A DNA stretch of 64,000 nt from Hyaloperonospora brassicae. Taxonomy: Eukaryota > Oomycota > Peronosporomycetes > Peronosporales > Peronosporaceae. Made by a program: the position numbers and the translations under genes. The notes under the pieces were generated by a model. The model was given only the letters and a program-made list of their open reading frames with translations, ran no database searches and was not told where the DNA came from. Of this stretch, positions 35,892 through 45,755 are shown piece after piece (position 1 is the first letter of the stretch; each line of letters opens with the position of its first letter). The stretch lies in contig CANTFL010000155.1 in NCBI GenBank assembly GCA_947650285.1, forward strand, positions 186,001 through 250,000, read 5' to 3'.

Positions 35892-38234
35892 ATGCTCTCC
35901 GCGCGCCGGTTGCTGCAGCAGCGTCACCCCCTGCCGCGCCGCCCCGCGCTGGCGCCGCTGCAACGTCGTCTCCACCAGCAACAACAACAACAACAGCAGC
36001 AGCAGCAGCAGCAGCAACAGCCCAGGGAGAAGCTCTTTGACAAGATCCTCGTGGCCAACCGTGGCGAGATCGCCGTGCGCGTCATGCGCACGTGCAAGAA
36101 GCTGGGCATCCAGACCGTCGCGATCTACTCGGAGCCCGACGTGAACTCGGTGGCCGTGCGCATGGCCGACGAAGCCGTGTGCGTCGGCCCGGCGCCGTCG
36201 AGCCAGAGCTACCTGAGCATCCCCCAGATCCTCGCGGCCGTGCAGCAGACGGGCGCGCAGGCCGTGCACCCCGGCTACGGCTTTCTCTCGGAGAACAAGG
36301 ACTTTTGCGAGGCGCTCGAGGCCATCGGCGTCGCGTTCATCGGGCCTGGCCACGCCGCGATCCAGGCCATGGGCGACAAGCTCACGTCCAAGCAGCTGGC
36401 CCTGGACGCGGGCGTGCACACGATCCCGGGCTTCCTGGGCGCGATCGACTCGCCCGACGACGCCGTGCGCGTGGCGCAGGACATTGGGTACCCCGTGATG
36501 ATCAAAGCCAGCGCCGGCGGCGGCGGCAAAGGCATGCGCGTCGCCTACACGGACGAGCAAGTGCGGCTCGGCTACCGCCTGTCGAAAGACGAGGCAGCCA
36601 GCAGCTTTGGCGACGACCGGTTGCTGGTCGAGAAGTTCATTGAAGACCCGCGGCACATTGAGATTCAGCTCATTGCCGACGCACATGGGAACGTCGTGGC
36701 GCTGCCGGAACGCGAGTGTTCGATCCAGCGGCGGAACCAGAAAGTCGTGGAAGAAGCGCCGAGCGTGTTGCTCGACGCCGCGACGCGCGCGGCCATGGGC
36801 GAGCAGGCGGCGATGCTCGCGCGGTCCGTGGGCTACGTGAGCGCCGGGACGGTCGAGTTCCTCTGCGACAAGCACCAGAACTTTTACTTTCTCGAGATGA
36901 ACACGCGCTTGCAGGTCGAACACCCCGTGACGGAGCTCGTGGCGCGCGTGGACCTCGTCGAGCAGATGATCCGCGTGGCGGCAGGACACGCGCTGCCGAA
37001 GCGACTGCTGGACGGACCTGTGGCCAGTCACGGCTGGGCCATGGAGAGCCGCGTGTACGCCGAGGACCCCGTGCGCGGGTTCCTGCCGTCGGTCGGACGC
37101 TTGCTGCAGTACAACGAGCCCGTGCAGCTCCCGGGCGTGCGCGTGGACTCGGGCGTCGACGAGGGCAGCGACATTTCCGTGTTTTACGACCCGCTGATCT
37201 CGAAACTCATCACGTACGGCGCCGACCGCACCGAGTGCTTGGAACGCATGAAGGCCGCGCTGGACCATTACGTGATCCGCGGCCCGGGCAACAACGTGTC
37301 GTTCCTGCAAGACGTCTACCGCCACCCGCGCTTTGTGAGCGGGGCCATCACGACCAAGTTCATTGAAGAAGAGTATCCCGACGGCTTTCGTGGGGTGCAA
37401 CTCACGCCGCACGAGATGGAGGACCTCCGCGTGGTTGGCGCGCTCATGCACGTGAAGAAAGCTGGCGCTAGCAGCAGCCAGAGGGCTGGCCGAGCTCGGT
37501 CCGTGTCCACGCAAGAGGCTGCACCGGTCGACTGCCTCAACCGAGACGAGCTGGAAACGGTCTCGGACCACGTGGGCGTTGTGCCTCGCCTACGCGCTCT
37601 CACTTCTGACTTGTCGTTGGACGATGTGGTTGCGCTCGCGGAGCGGAACGCCCTCGAGAATGTCGGCGTCCAGTTGTTTGTTAGCATCGATGGTCCATTT
37701 GGAGAGTCACAGCCGGTGGTTGTCGTGGAAGTCGACGTGGAGAACAGGCAGCACCGACGCGAGACGATGACGCTGGCCAGAGTTGACAAGAAGTGGCACG
37801 TCATGCGGGACGTTGACTGGTCACTCAATGGTCCGCTCTTCAAGGCGTCACACACGAAGCAGGACGGGCAAGCGAACGTGTCGTTGGCATCCCAAATGCT
37901 ACAAACGCTGTCGGAGGGTTTCCGCATCCAGTTCCATGGCGCTGTGCATGACGTGATTGTGCGCAATGAGCTGGAGGCAACGTACGCCAAGTACATGCAG
38001 CCCAAGCCCACGGTCGACACGTCCAACCTGCTTCTGTGCCCCATGCCAGGCATGCTCGTCTCCGTCGCGGTACAAGTCGGTCAGCAAGTAGAAGTGGGTC
38101 AGGAGCTGGCGGTCGTAGAAGCCATGAAGATGCAGAACGTGCTCCGCGCCGACAAGAAGGGTGTCATCAAAAGCATCGCCCGAGCTGCTGGCGGCTCGCT
38201 CAAGGTCGACGAGGTCATCCTCGAGTATGAATAA
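35892..38234 (+). CDS. PCCA: Propionyl-CoA carboxylase alpha subunit (biotin carboxylase + BCCP), mitochondrial
   Basis: 780 residues, single exon. The N-terminus is Arg-rich without acids (MLSARRLLQQR), a typical mitochondrial presequence, and runs into about 15 Gln. The biotin carboxylase domain follows (ILVANRGEIAVRV, ATP-grasp glycine loop GGGGKGM, active-site EMNTRLQVEHP), then a linker/BT domain and the C-terminal biotinyl domain with VEAMKMQN (biotinylated Lys746). The ITTKFIEEEYPDGFRG segment is characteristic of propionyl- rather than methylcrotonyl- or acetyl-CoA carboxylase. The enzyme carboxylates propionyl-CoA from odd-chain fatty acids and Val/Ile/Met breakdown to methylmalonyl-CoA; the beta subunit must lie elsewhere. 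Confidence 0.92.
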   Translation: MLSARRLLQQRHPLPRRPALAPLQRRLHQQQQQQQQQQQQQQQPREKLFDKILVANRGEIAVRVMRTCKKLGIQTVAIYSEPDVNSVAVRMADEAVCVGPAPSSQSYLSIPQILAAVQQTGAQAVHPGYGFLSENKDFCEALEAIGVAFIGPGHAAIQAMGDKLTSKQLALDAGVHTIPGFLGAIDSPDDAVRVAQDIGYPVMIKASAGGGGKGMRVAYTDEQVRLGYRLSKDEAASSFGDDRLLVEKFIEDPRHIEIQLIADAHGNVVALPERECSIQRRNQKVVEEAPSVLLDAATRAAMGEQAAMLARSVGYVSAGTVEFLCDKHQNFYFLEMNTRLQVEHPVTELVARVDLVEQMIRVAAGHALPKRLLDGPVASHGWAMESRVYAEDPVRGFLPSVGRLLQYNEPVQLPGVRVDSGVDEGSDISVFYDPLISKLITYGADRTECLERMKAALDHYVIRGPGNNVSFLQDVYRHPRFVSGAITTKFIEEEYPDGFRGVQLTPHEMEDLRVVGALMHVKKAGASSSQRAGRARSVSTQEAAPVDCLNRDELETVSDHVGVVPRLRALTSDLSLDDVVALAERNALENVGVQLFVSIDGPFGESQPVVVVEVDVENRQHRRETMTLARVDKKWHVMRDVDWSLNGPLFKASHTKQDGQANVSLASQMLQTLSEGFRIQFHGAVHDVIVRNELEATYAKYMQPKPTVDTSNLLLCPMPGMLVSVAVQVGQQVEVGQELAVVEAMKMQNVLRADKKGVIKSIARAAGGSLKVDEVILEYE
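35974..36018 (+). repeat. Coding CAG/CAA repeat
   Basis: Fifteen consecutive Gln codons, mixed CAA and CAG, within or just after the mitochondrial presequence of the PCCA homologue. The mixed codons should reduce slippage. Confidence 0.9.
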
Positions 38235-38710
38235 ACGCTGGGGCAGTCACCGGAGGACGCCATGTTTGTAGCTACTGGAATCGCTCGCGTGCGTATGTGT
38301 GTGAAGCAAGTGCGCTAAGTGCGACGGAACGGACCAAACTGTTGATACGATCGATTCAAACGATCTTCTGTGAACGTGAGGTCAGGCGCCGGCTGAGCTT
38401 TTGACTACTGGACATGGGGTAGCAGCAAACAGCAAGTGCTGCAGACGGTAGTCATTCGCATGATGCGCATCGAAGTGCAAACAATGTCTGATCCTCTAGA
38501 AGTTCTCGGATCGGGCATCTCAAGATATGCTCAGTCCCACGTGCTTTATCGCTTTTTTTGCAATCTGCTGATTTTACTCACCGTCTTTTGGAACCTGCTG
38601 CTCTCGCTCACCGTGTTTTGCCATCTCTTCTATTTCTTTCTTTCGCGACGTTTTGCACATGTCACACGTGACCGACCGCACAAGTCGCTTTGCCTCCCAC
38701 TCGACTCGCG

Positions 38711-39349
38711 ATGGAGGAGAAGAAGAAGCCCAACGCCGCGCTGCAACACACGGCGTTCGTCTCTGGTCAGAGGCACTCGCAAGGCGACGCCCATGTGACG
38801 TGGGACGAGGAAACGATCGCACTGCATGACATGGACCGCGGCACGCGCATGAAGATCGAGGAGCCCAACACGCCGTATCATTACTATGCAGAGAGTGACC
38901 AAGTGGGCGCCGTGTCGCCTGCTCGGAGTTTCTCCGGTCAGCCCTCTATGCAGGTATAAAGTACCGCATCGGCTATATAGTTATCTAGAATCCCCCATTT
39001 GGCTGTGTGTGTGTGTCTTTATCGGCAATTGGAAATAAATTACTTACACGAGGTTCCGCACCGTGCATTCTAGTGGGACGAGCTGCAAGCGAAACTACGA
39101 GACGTCGAGAACACAACATCACAAGAGTGGGCGGAGAGTGACGAAGAGAGGTCGAGCTTGACGTCGGAGGGACTGAGCTTTGGGGCGCGAGACTCGGAAG
39201 GCAAGAAGATCCACAAAGACCCGTCGTTTGCAGACAAGCGCAAGAACCATTACAATGAGTTTGAGCGAGTCCGGAACTGGAAGATGCAACATGCACTGAA
39301 CGGCGACGATGAAGACGGTGAGGAGGAGGAGGAGAAACGAGCAGCTTAG
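38711..39349 (+). CDS. Protein phosphatase 1 inhibitor-2 homologue
   Basis: Two exons, 38711-38953 and 39074-39349, intron GTATAAAG...TTCTAG in phase 0, giving 172 residues. Hallmarks of inhibitor-2 are present in order: an N-terminal WDEETIALHD segment, MKIEEPNTPYHYY (the PxTP site phosphorylated by GSK3 in animal inhibitor-2), and a C-terminal DKRKNHYNEFERV helix that in the known complex covers the PP1 active site, followed by an acidic tail. It is predicted to bind and regulate the type-1 phosphatase catalytic subunit in cytoplasm and nucleus. The start is the first ATG; six codons upstream are open but lack ATG. Confidence 0.85.
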
Positions 39350-40331
39350 GCATAGGAGGTACCGACCCGACATTGCACCTTTTTCGCTGTCCTTGGTCGC
39401 AACAAGCGTGAGGTGGTGCAGGTGTTAAGGCGGAGGGTGAGAACGAGATAAAAAGTTACTGGTGAGTGAGCTCAGCTTTGCTGATACGCCCTGAGCGTGG
39501 TCAATGGTGTGTGTAGAATGGAGTCGGAGGGTCTGCCAATCTGGTGGGGGTGCAGCAATGCAGCTACGTCGTCCGGCTCATGCCGGTCATTGACAAATTG
39601 TGTGTGTACTACCAGTCTAAACTGGTCAACGAGACATTGGTACTATCGGCGATTTCATGCATGAGACTTTGTGATCAGCACCTGCACCTGCCGACTCACG
39701 CAGAAGTGATGATTCTATCTCAACGTTTGCCGAGTTGGCGATGGACATAAATACTGTAAGGGCTTTGCAAATAGCGCGCACAATACATCAGTCACTGCAA
39801 CAAGTTGTGATGTCAAGCTAACACTGTACTCAGTGGTTCGCTAGTATTGCAGCAAAAAAGCCGTTTCAAGCCCGTCGTCTGACTTCCAAGCACTTGTGCA
39901 ACGGGCAGGAACGAATCCATCCTGTCATCCACGTGTGCCTTGACAACGTATCCACACCGCTCGCTTGCAAAACGCAACATTTTCTCAGCACCAACCCAGA
40001 CACCGCAACCCGTAAAAAAAAGCAAAAACAACCACAGCAACAAAACCGCCAACACCGCCGCCCCTTGGCATTTGTAGCCCGAGCCAAAAAAAGCGTCTTT
40101 TTCTCCCCGCCTTGTCCGACGCGCGCTAAACTAGGACGCGCGACCTCGTTTCCACGCGTTCCCCGCACGTTCGCGCCCCCACGTCGCAGCCAGTCGCTCT
40201 GTCGGCCTTTCTCTTGGCCAATCTCAGGAGCTACGAAAGTCGCGCGCAGCACAGCACAGAGACAATAGGCAGAAACTCGAAGAAAAAAAAAGAGTGAGCG
40301 AGTGAGTGAGTAAGCGAGTGCGTTCGTGGTC
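39350..40331. other. Intergenic
   Basis: About 1 kb between inhibitor-2 and the iron transporter. The last 300 bp are rich in A and C runs and probably hold the transporter promoter and 5' UTR. No supported gene. Confidence 0.6.
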
Positions 40332-41303
40332 ATGACTCGTCCCAGCAGCTCCACAAGCAGTGCGCACCCGAGCGACCAACGACTCTGTCAGAGCTCGTAC
40401 GGCACTGCCCCGTCCAGTCACGTGGCAATGGAGACCGTCCACGACGCGTTTGGTAGCGGCGACCGCGAAAAGTCGCGCCTGCTGCATCAACTCAAGACGC
40501 AACGGGGCAAAACAGGCCATGCGGGTGGACACGACGAGGGGTCCCTCGGCACGAGTGGTCACAGCCACTTGGCGCACGCCCAGGAGAACCACGTGACGGG
40601 CGGCGAATACATTAAAAGTGCCGTCTACGGCGGACTGGACGGTATCATTACGACATTTGCGACCGTCACGTCCGTGGCCGGCTCGGGACTGCCGCACGCC
40701 GTGATTTTGATCATTGGGCTCGCGCACTTGGTGGCCGATGGACTGAGCATGGGACTTGGGGACATGCTGAGCAGTCAAGCGGAAGCGGACTTGGCCACGC
40801 ACGAGCGGTCGCGAGAAGTGTGGGAGTTTGACAACTACCCGGAAGGCGAGATCGACGAGATGATTGAGGTCTATGAGAAGAAAGGCGTGTCGACGCAAGA
40901 CGCTCGTCTGGTGGTGCAAACGCTCGCCAAGTACAAAGAGGCGTTCATTGACATTATGATGGTCGAAGAGCTCAACCTCATGCCCGTGGACGCCAAGGAC
41001 TCGCCACTGACGGGCGGCGTGATCACGTTTCTCTCGTTCATGCTCTTTGGCATTATCCCGCTGCTGTCGTACTTGGTCAACTTGGTGCCGGGCATCAACA
41101 TGGGCCCCACCACGACGTTGTACCTCTCGTGCGTCCTCACGGTCGTCACGCTGTTTGCTTTGGGTGCAGTCAAGGGCCGATTTGTCGGCCAAGAGATGTG
41201 GAGAGCAGGGGGGTCCATGGCGATCAACGGCACCATTGCTGCTGCCTGTGGATGGCTCATTGGCTACTTGCTGCAGCTCACAGGCATCCAGAACGTTGGC
41301 TAA
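40332..41303 (+). CDS. VIT/CCC1-family vacuolar iron (Fe/Mn) transporter
   Basis: 323 residues, single exon, ATG at 40332. A hydrophilic N-terminus of about 90 residues is followed by the VIT signature around YIKSAVYGGLDGIITTFA and LAHLVADGLSMGLGDMLSS (first two helices), an acidic cytoplasmic metal-binding loop with E-rich EGEIDEMIEVYEKKG and MMVEELNLMP, and three more helices to the C-terminus. Known members exchange Fe(II)/Mn(II) for protons into the vacuole. The family is widespread in plants, fungi and oomycetes. It converges with the truncated IFT144 gene, 235 bp away. Confidence 0.9.
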   Translation: MTRPSSSTSSAHPSDQRLCQSSYGTAPSSHVAMETVHDAFGSGDREKSRLLHQLKTQRGKTGHAGGHDEGSLGTSGHSHLAHAQENHVTGGEYIKSAVYGGLDGIITTFATVTSVAGSGLPHAVILIIGLAHLVADGLSMGLGDMLSSQAEADLATHERSREVWEFDNYPEGEIDEMIEVYEKKGVSTQDARLVVQTLAKYKEAFIDIMMVEELNLMPVDAKDSPLTGGVITFLSFMLFGIIPLLSYLVNLVPGINMGPTTTLYLSCVLTVVTLFALGAVKGRFVGQEMWRAGGSMAINGTIAAACGWLIGYLLQLTGIQNVG

Positions 41304-41538
41304 GTGGCTGCAGCATTGGGTCAATGCTGTGTTGTGCCTCCTTTGCGAGACCGACGTCGTTGGTGCATAGGATCAAGATACTACACCAAGTCCGTAACGA
41401 TAGGAGCAATTGAGGGACGCATGGCTGGCCGTGCCTGAACGATCATACACTTGTTTACGCTTCGACTATGGTGTTCATGTCTGGTGCTACTGTTGTTGCT
41501 GTTGGTGGTGGTGGTGGTGACTTGACGAGCAGGGCGAT

Positions 41539-43318
41539 TCATACACTCTCGACAAAGCCGGTCATTGCGCGAAAGACGTCGATGCACGAGACATCGAATT
41601 GGACGCTGAGCACGAGCAGCACCGCAAAGAACAGGAAGCTCATGGTGAAGAGCAGTGTCCACGGCGCGATGGGTTTCAGCACCGTTGCAAACGGCAAGTC
41701 GAGGTTGAGCAACGGAGACTGCAGCGCTGACCGGAGGACGAGGAAGTTGTGCAGACAGCCATTGTGCGAGCCGACACTCAGGATCCGTCCGTCAGGAGTC
41801 CACTGAAGATCTTCGAAACACGACGACGTTGCCTGGACTGGTCCACTGCTCGAGCTAGCTCCTGGAGGATCCGCAAGGACAGCTGGTGACGATGCATTGG
41901 GCGAAAGCGATCCACTGGTTCCAGCGGTATGCGCACTTGATGCAGCTGGTTCCTTGTCAAGGTACTCCACCGCAATCTCCTTCCAGTCGCTCATTCGCAC
42001 GACTTTGATGCACTTGTCTCCACAGGTGGCGACCATACCATTCGCTTCGTGGTAGACAATCTCCCGGAGTGCATGTTCGTGGAACTTGGCACAGTACTGC
42101 TCTTGTCCGATCTCGTTCAAGTGTGTCGAGATAATGACAACGTAGCCCGATGAGAAACCTGCAATGATGTAGCCGTTGCCAAACCACTGGTACGAGACAA
42201 TGTTGCCGTATCGCGCCTGAAACGCCAACTCCAGTGCGTTTTCCCGCTCGTGCAAGTCGTACAGCAGGATGGTCTTCCCGCCCATATTGACCGACAAGAT
42301 GGCGTCTTTGTCCCCTCGTTTGCCGCCAAACTATAGCAAGAGCAACAGAGCACGAAGCACAACATATCGACATGATTCAATCACACGTTCCTTTGTGTAC
42401 GGCAGCAATGATGTGCACGATGCTTTGTTTGTACCGTGACACTTCGCGGCGACGCTTTGATCTTGACCTGGTCTAACGTTTGCCCCGACGGCAAACAAAT
42501 GGTGATTTGTCGGTCTTCAGAGCCAAAAGCAAATTTGTCCTCAAAGTTCCAGTCGCCACAGACAATGCGTCGTTTGTGCTTGCTCGCCACTTGTGTCTTC
42601 GTACCCGTTGCATGGTCGTAAATGTACACGTGGCCTCGACTCGTACCAATCGCAACCTGCACACCACCACCAACAACCGCAAAACAAGAGCAAAACAAGA
42701 GCATGAGCCACAAACGATCATCTGCCAACACATCTCGACACCTGACCCTCTACTCGCGTCCGTAGCAATGAATGATCTGTGCCTACCAACAACGAATGTG
42801 GCGACTTGGACCACTTGATAAAGGTAACGTCTTTGCTCGGCAAGGCCACAACTTGGTGCTGCTGGATCTTCTTGGGTTCCCACAGCACGAGAGACGCTGC
42901 ATTGGCCTGCACAATGGCCAGAATCTCTCCACTTGCACTCCAATCGAGCAACGTGCACATGCTGCGTAGCAAGAACAAAGAAACAAAGAAAGAAAGAAAA
43001 CACGAGATAATCGAGAGTTGATCCCATAAGACAACGTCGCTCGTGCGTACGCCAGGAAATGAAAAAAATATTATAACGAAAGAAATACAAACAAATGGAT
43101 TAACATATATATAAAAATGGTTCCAAGAAACCCCCCCAGCAGCAGCCCCACCTCGGAGACGGTAACACGATCTGATCCACGAGTTTGCCCCGTCGGTTAC
43201 AGATCTGAGCGACGCGCGACGTGCCAGAGGACGCCACGTACTTGCCGCGGGGGTCCCACGCGTACTTGATGGGTCCAGCGCCATGATGACGAGCGTCGAC
43301 GGAAAAGATGGTCAACAT
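41539..43318 (-). CDS. IFT144/WDR19 homologue truncated after the first WD40 propeller
   Basis: Four exons on the minus strand: 43318-43152, 42961-42787, 42656-42435, 42330-41539. All three introns are GT-AG and the joined frame encodes 451 residues. The sequence follows WDR19 closely: start MLTIFSVDARHHGAGPIKYAW, then CTLLDWSASGEILAIV, SRGHVYIYDHATG, KHKRRIVCGDWN, FGNGYIIAGFSSGYVVIIST, ATCGDKCIKV and FEDLQWTPDGRILSVG. WDR19 is normally about 1300 residues (two propellers plus TPR repeats). Here it stops after the first propeller with an unrelated hydrophobic tail (TLLFTMSFLFFAVLLVL), and the adjacent VIT gene leaves no room for the rest. It is probably a remnant or neofunctionalised product in a flagella-less species. 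The same shape could arise from an assembly error. Confidence 0.75.
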
Positions 43319-43872
43319 GGTCGGTTTGGTCCTGTTCTGCACGTGCAACTAACTGTGCTGTGCTGTGTTTGTCTGCACTCGCAGAATTGATAGAGTGAGA
43401 CATGAGCGGTTGGTTAGAAACACTTAGATGGCGATCTCCATAGAAAGGTGTTAGTTACTAAGGATCCAAAGTCGGACTTGTAAACACGTCTAGCAGTGTG
43501 GCTCAGAGATCGCTCGTCTTGTCGACGTCGAAGGAGTTCATCGCGACACTTTGGCATCGACGGCAGATGGCACACAGACGTTGTCGTGTACCGACGTCTC
43601 GGCACTGTTCGAATCGTAGCCGATAGACGCGTCAAAGCACAAGGCATTGCGTACTCAATTCCGAGTCGGTTGATTCCAGCGCCATGCAGCCCGTTCGGGA
43701 CTGCATCGACGACAGCAGTTGGTCGGTGCAAAGTGTGCAATAGCTGTCGGGTCCGTCAGCCGACACAAAAAGTATCTTTTCGACCGCACGTTCGTGGCCA
43801 GCAGCTGTTTTTTTGCCAGCAGCTCCGTCTCGCTCTGTTGTTACGTCTGACACGCACCTGACGCGACGCCAC

Positions 43873-45510
43873 ATGGGGACACGTCAATGGCTCTCAACGG
43901 TCGGCGCGTCTCGTCGCTTTTTGCATTCGTCGCTTGCTCAACGACGCGAGCGATGCGCTCTCGTCCACACGTCTGTCGCTCCTACTGCCGCATCGACAGC
44001 GCGTGACGTGAGCGCGTTCCGAGTCGGTGTCGTCGGCTTAGGCGCTATTGGCACTATCTTTTTCACTCGATTAGGTCGGTTGGCTGCGGCCCGCAAGACT
44101 CGAGAGGGACTGCCAACGCTGTACGTCGATGCGCTGGTGAAAGCCGAGCAGTTTGATACGTGGATAGAGAACAAGATGGAGGAGGAGGAGACGGTGACGA
44201 TGGAGTTGATGCAGGACGGACAAGAGACCGAGACGCTGGACTTTCAGGTGCTTTGTACTACGGATGCAGCCAAAGTCGCAATGGGTTGCAACGTGCGGGT
44301 TCGTGCACTGGTTGGACAAAGTGCAGGCGACGCTCGAGAGGATGATGACAGGCTGGACGTCTTGATGGTCACAGTGAAAGCTCACGACAGTCGAGACGTG
44401 ATGCGAGCGCTGCGAGAGAAGCATTGGCACTTGTTGCAAGATGATGCGCTCTGTGTCTTGCTCCAGAACGGACTGGGAGACGAAGCAGTGCCAGCTGAGG
44501 CGAAGGAGAACCGACTGGACGATCGATGGCAACTTGCAAGCGGCGTGACGTTTGTAGGTGGACGAGTGCTGGCATTTGCAGCGGTTGAGACAAGTGGACT
44601 GGACGTTGGGAAGACGTACATTGCGCCGTTCATCGGACATGTAGGCGAGACGCAATGGCGTAAACCAGGAGACGCTAATACCGTGACGATGATGCAAAGG
44701 GATTGTCATGGCACGATGCAGATGCTCGCCGACGTCCTCGTTGCTGCAGGTTTGGAAACATTGACTTACGTGTGGTGATCACACTGTCATCGTCCTAACA
44801 CTAGCGGGTAATTGACTGTCTATCAACGTGGCAGGACTGCACTGCCAAGTGCTGGACAGCGACGCCATGCAAGCGACGCTCTGGCACAAGCTGATCGTGA
44901 ACGCTGCGATCAATCCGCTGGCGTCCGTGCTGGACGCGCCGAACTTGGTGTGTGGCCGCGACGTGCTGTGTGTGTTTGGCTTCCCAGCTGACATGAGGAA
45001 CGTGCTGTGTCCTGTTTACAGAGCGTGGCGAGTAGCGAGAGCAGTCGTCAGTGTGTCCGTCTCGTGGTGCAGGAGGCTCTTGCAGTCGCCCAGTGCGAGC
45101 ACGTTCTGTTGGATCGCACTCACAATGTACGACGAAGAGAGCTGCAAGTCGTGTCGTCCTTGAGCTGACAGCGTCCTCTGTTGCATGTGACTGGCGCAGG
45201 AACTAGCAGACGATGTCTTCGAGGTGGCTCGCAATACTGGATCCAACGTGTGTTCCATGTTGGCAGATCTGCGTCGCGAGTCCAGGCAAGACTTTTGTTT
45301 GTGCTCGCGTTGGTTGTGTTGGGCCTCACGCCTGACGTTTGTACTTGGGTTGTGGATCGTTTTTGCGTCTCGTATAGAACGGAGATCGATGCAATCACCG
45401 GACGTATTGTTGCAGGTGGAAAGCGGCACGGGATCCCCACACCGACCAACGAGTTGCTCCTTTTGCTGATCAAGGCGCTTGAAACGGAACGAGCACGGCG
45501 ATCTCGATAG
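43873..45510 (+). CDS. 2-dehydropantoate 2-reductase (ApbA/PanE family), five exons
   Basis: Exons 43873-44749, 44835-44947, 45022-45126, 45200-45285, 45378-45510; 437 residues. The N-terminus is basic and Ser-rich (possible mitochondrial targeting), then the Rossmann nucleotide loop VGVVGLGAIGTIF. The C-terminal ketopantoate reductase domain shows LWHKLIVNAAINPLASVL, with the catalytic Lys region, and TEIDAITGRIV. The enzyme reduces ketopantoate to pantoate with NADPH, in coenzyme A biosynthesis. Introns 1-3 are GT-AG; intron 4 (45286-45377) begins AG|GCAAGA, a GC-AG intron, and only this junction restores the conserved TEIDAI block in frame. The end of exon 3 has an alternative donor slightly downstream. 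The protein is longer than bacterial PanE (about 300) because of the N-terminal extension and acidic insertions. Confidence 0.85.
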
Positions 45511-45755
45511 TTCCTGTGTTGCAACACAGCAGATGGGAACGTGCATCACAACTCGTTCGTTCTTGACGCGACTACTGAATCATAACCTTGAAGTGATGCA
45601 CAGCCGCGTGGCCCGGTACCTATCGCATAGAGGTGCGTATGAACCTCCGACCAGTAGTACCAGCTCGCCACATCGGCCCACGCTTTGAATTGACAGAAGC
45701 TCGCGAATGCAGAGCATTGTAATCGAATACAGCAGTCGCTTCCCTGCCCACACAT

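Noticed and set aside
35877..37571. 564-codon ORF antisense to the carboxylase
   Set aside because: Shadow of a GC-rich coding strand; the sense frame is a clear PCCA homologue and the antisense has no domain.
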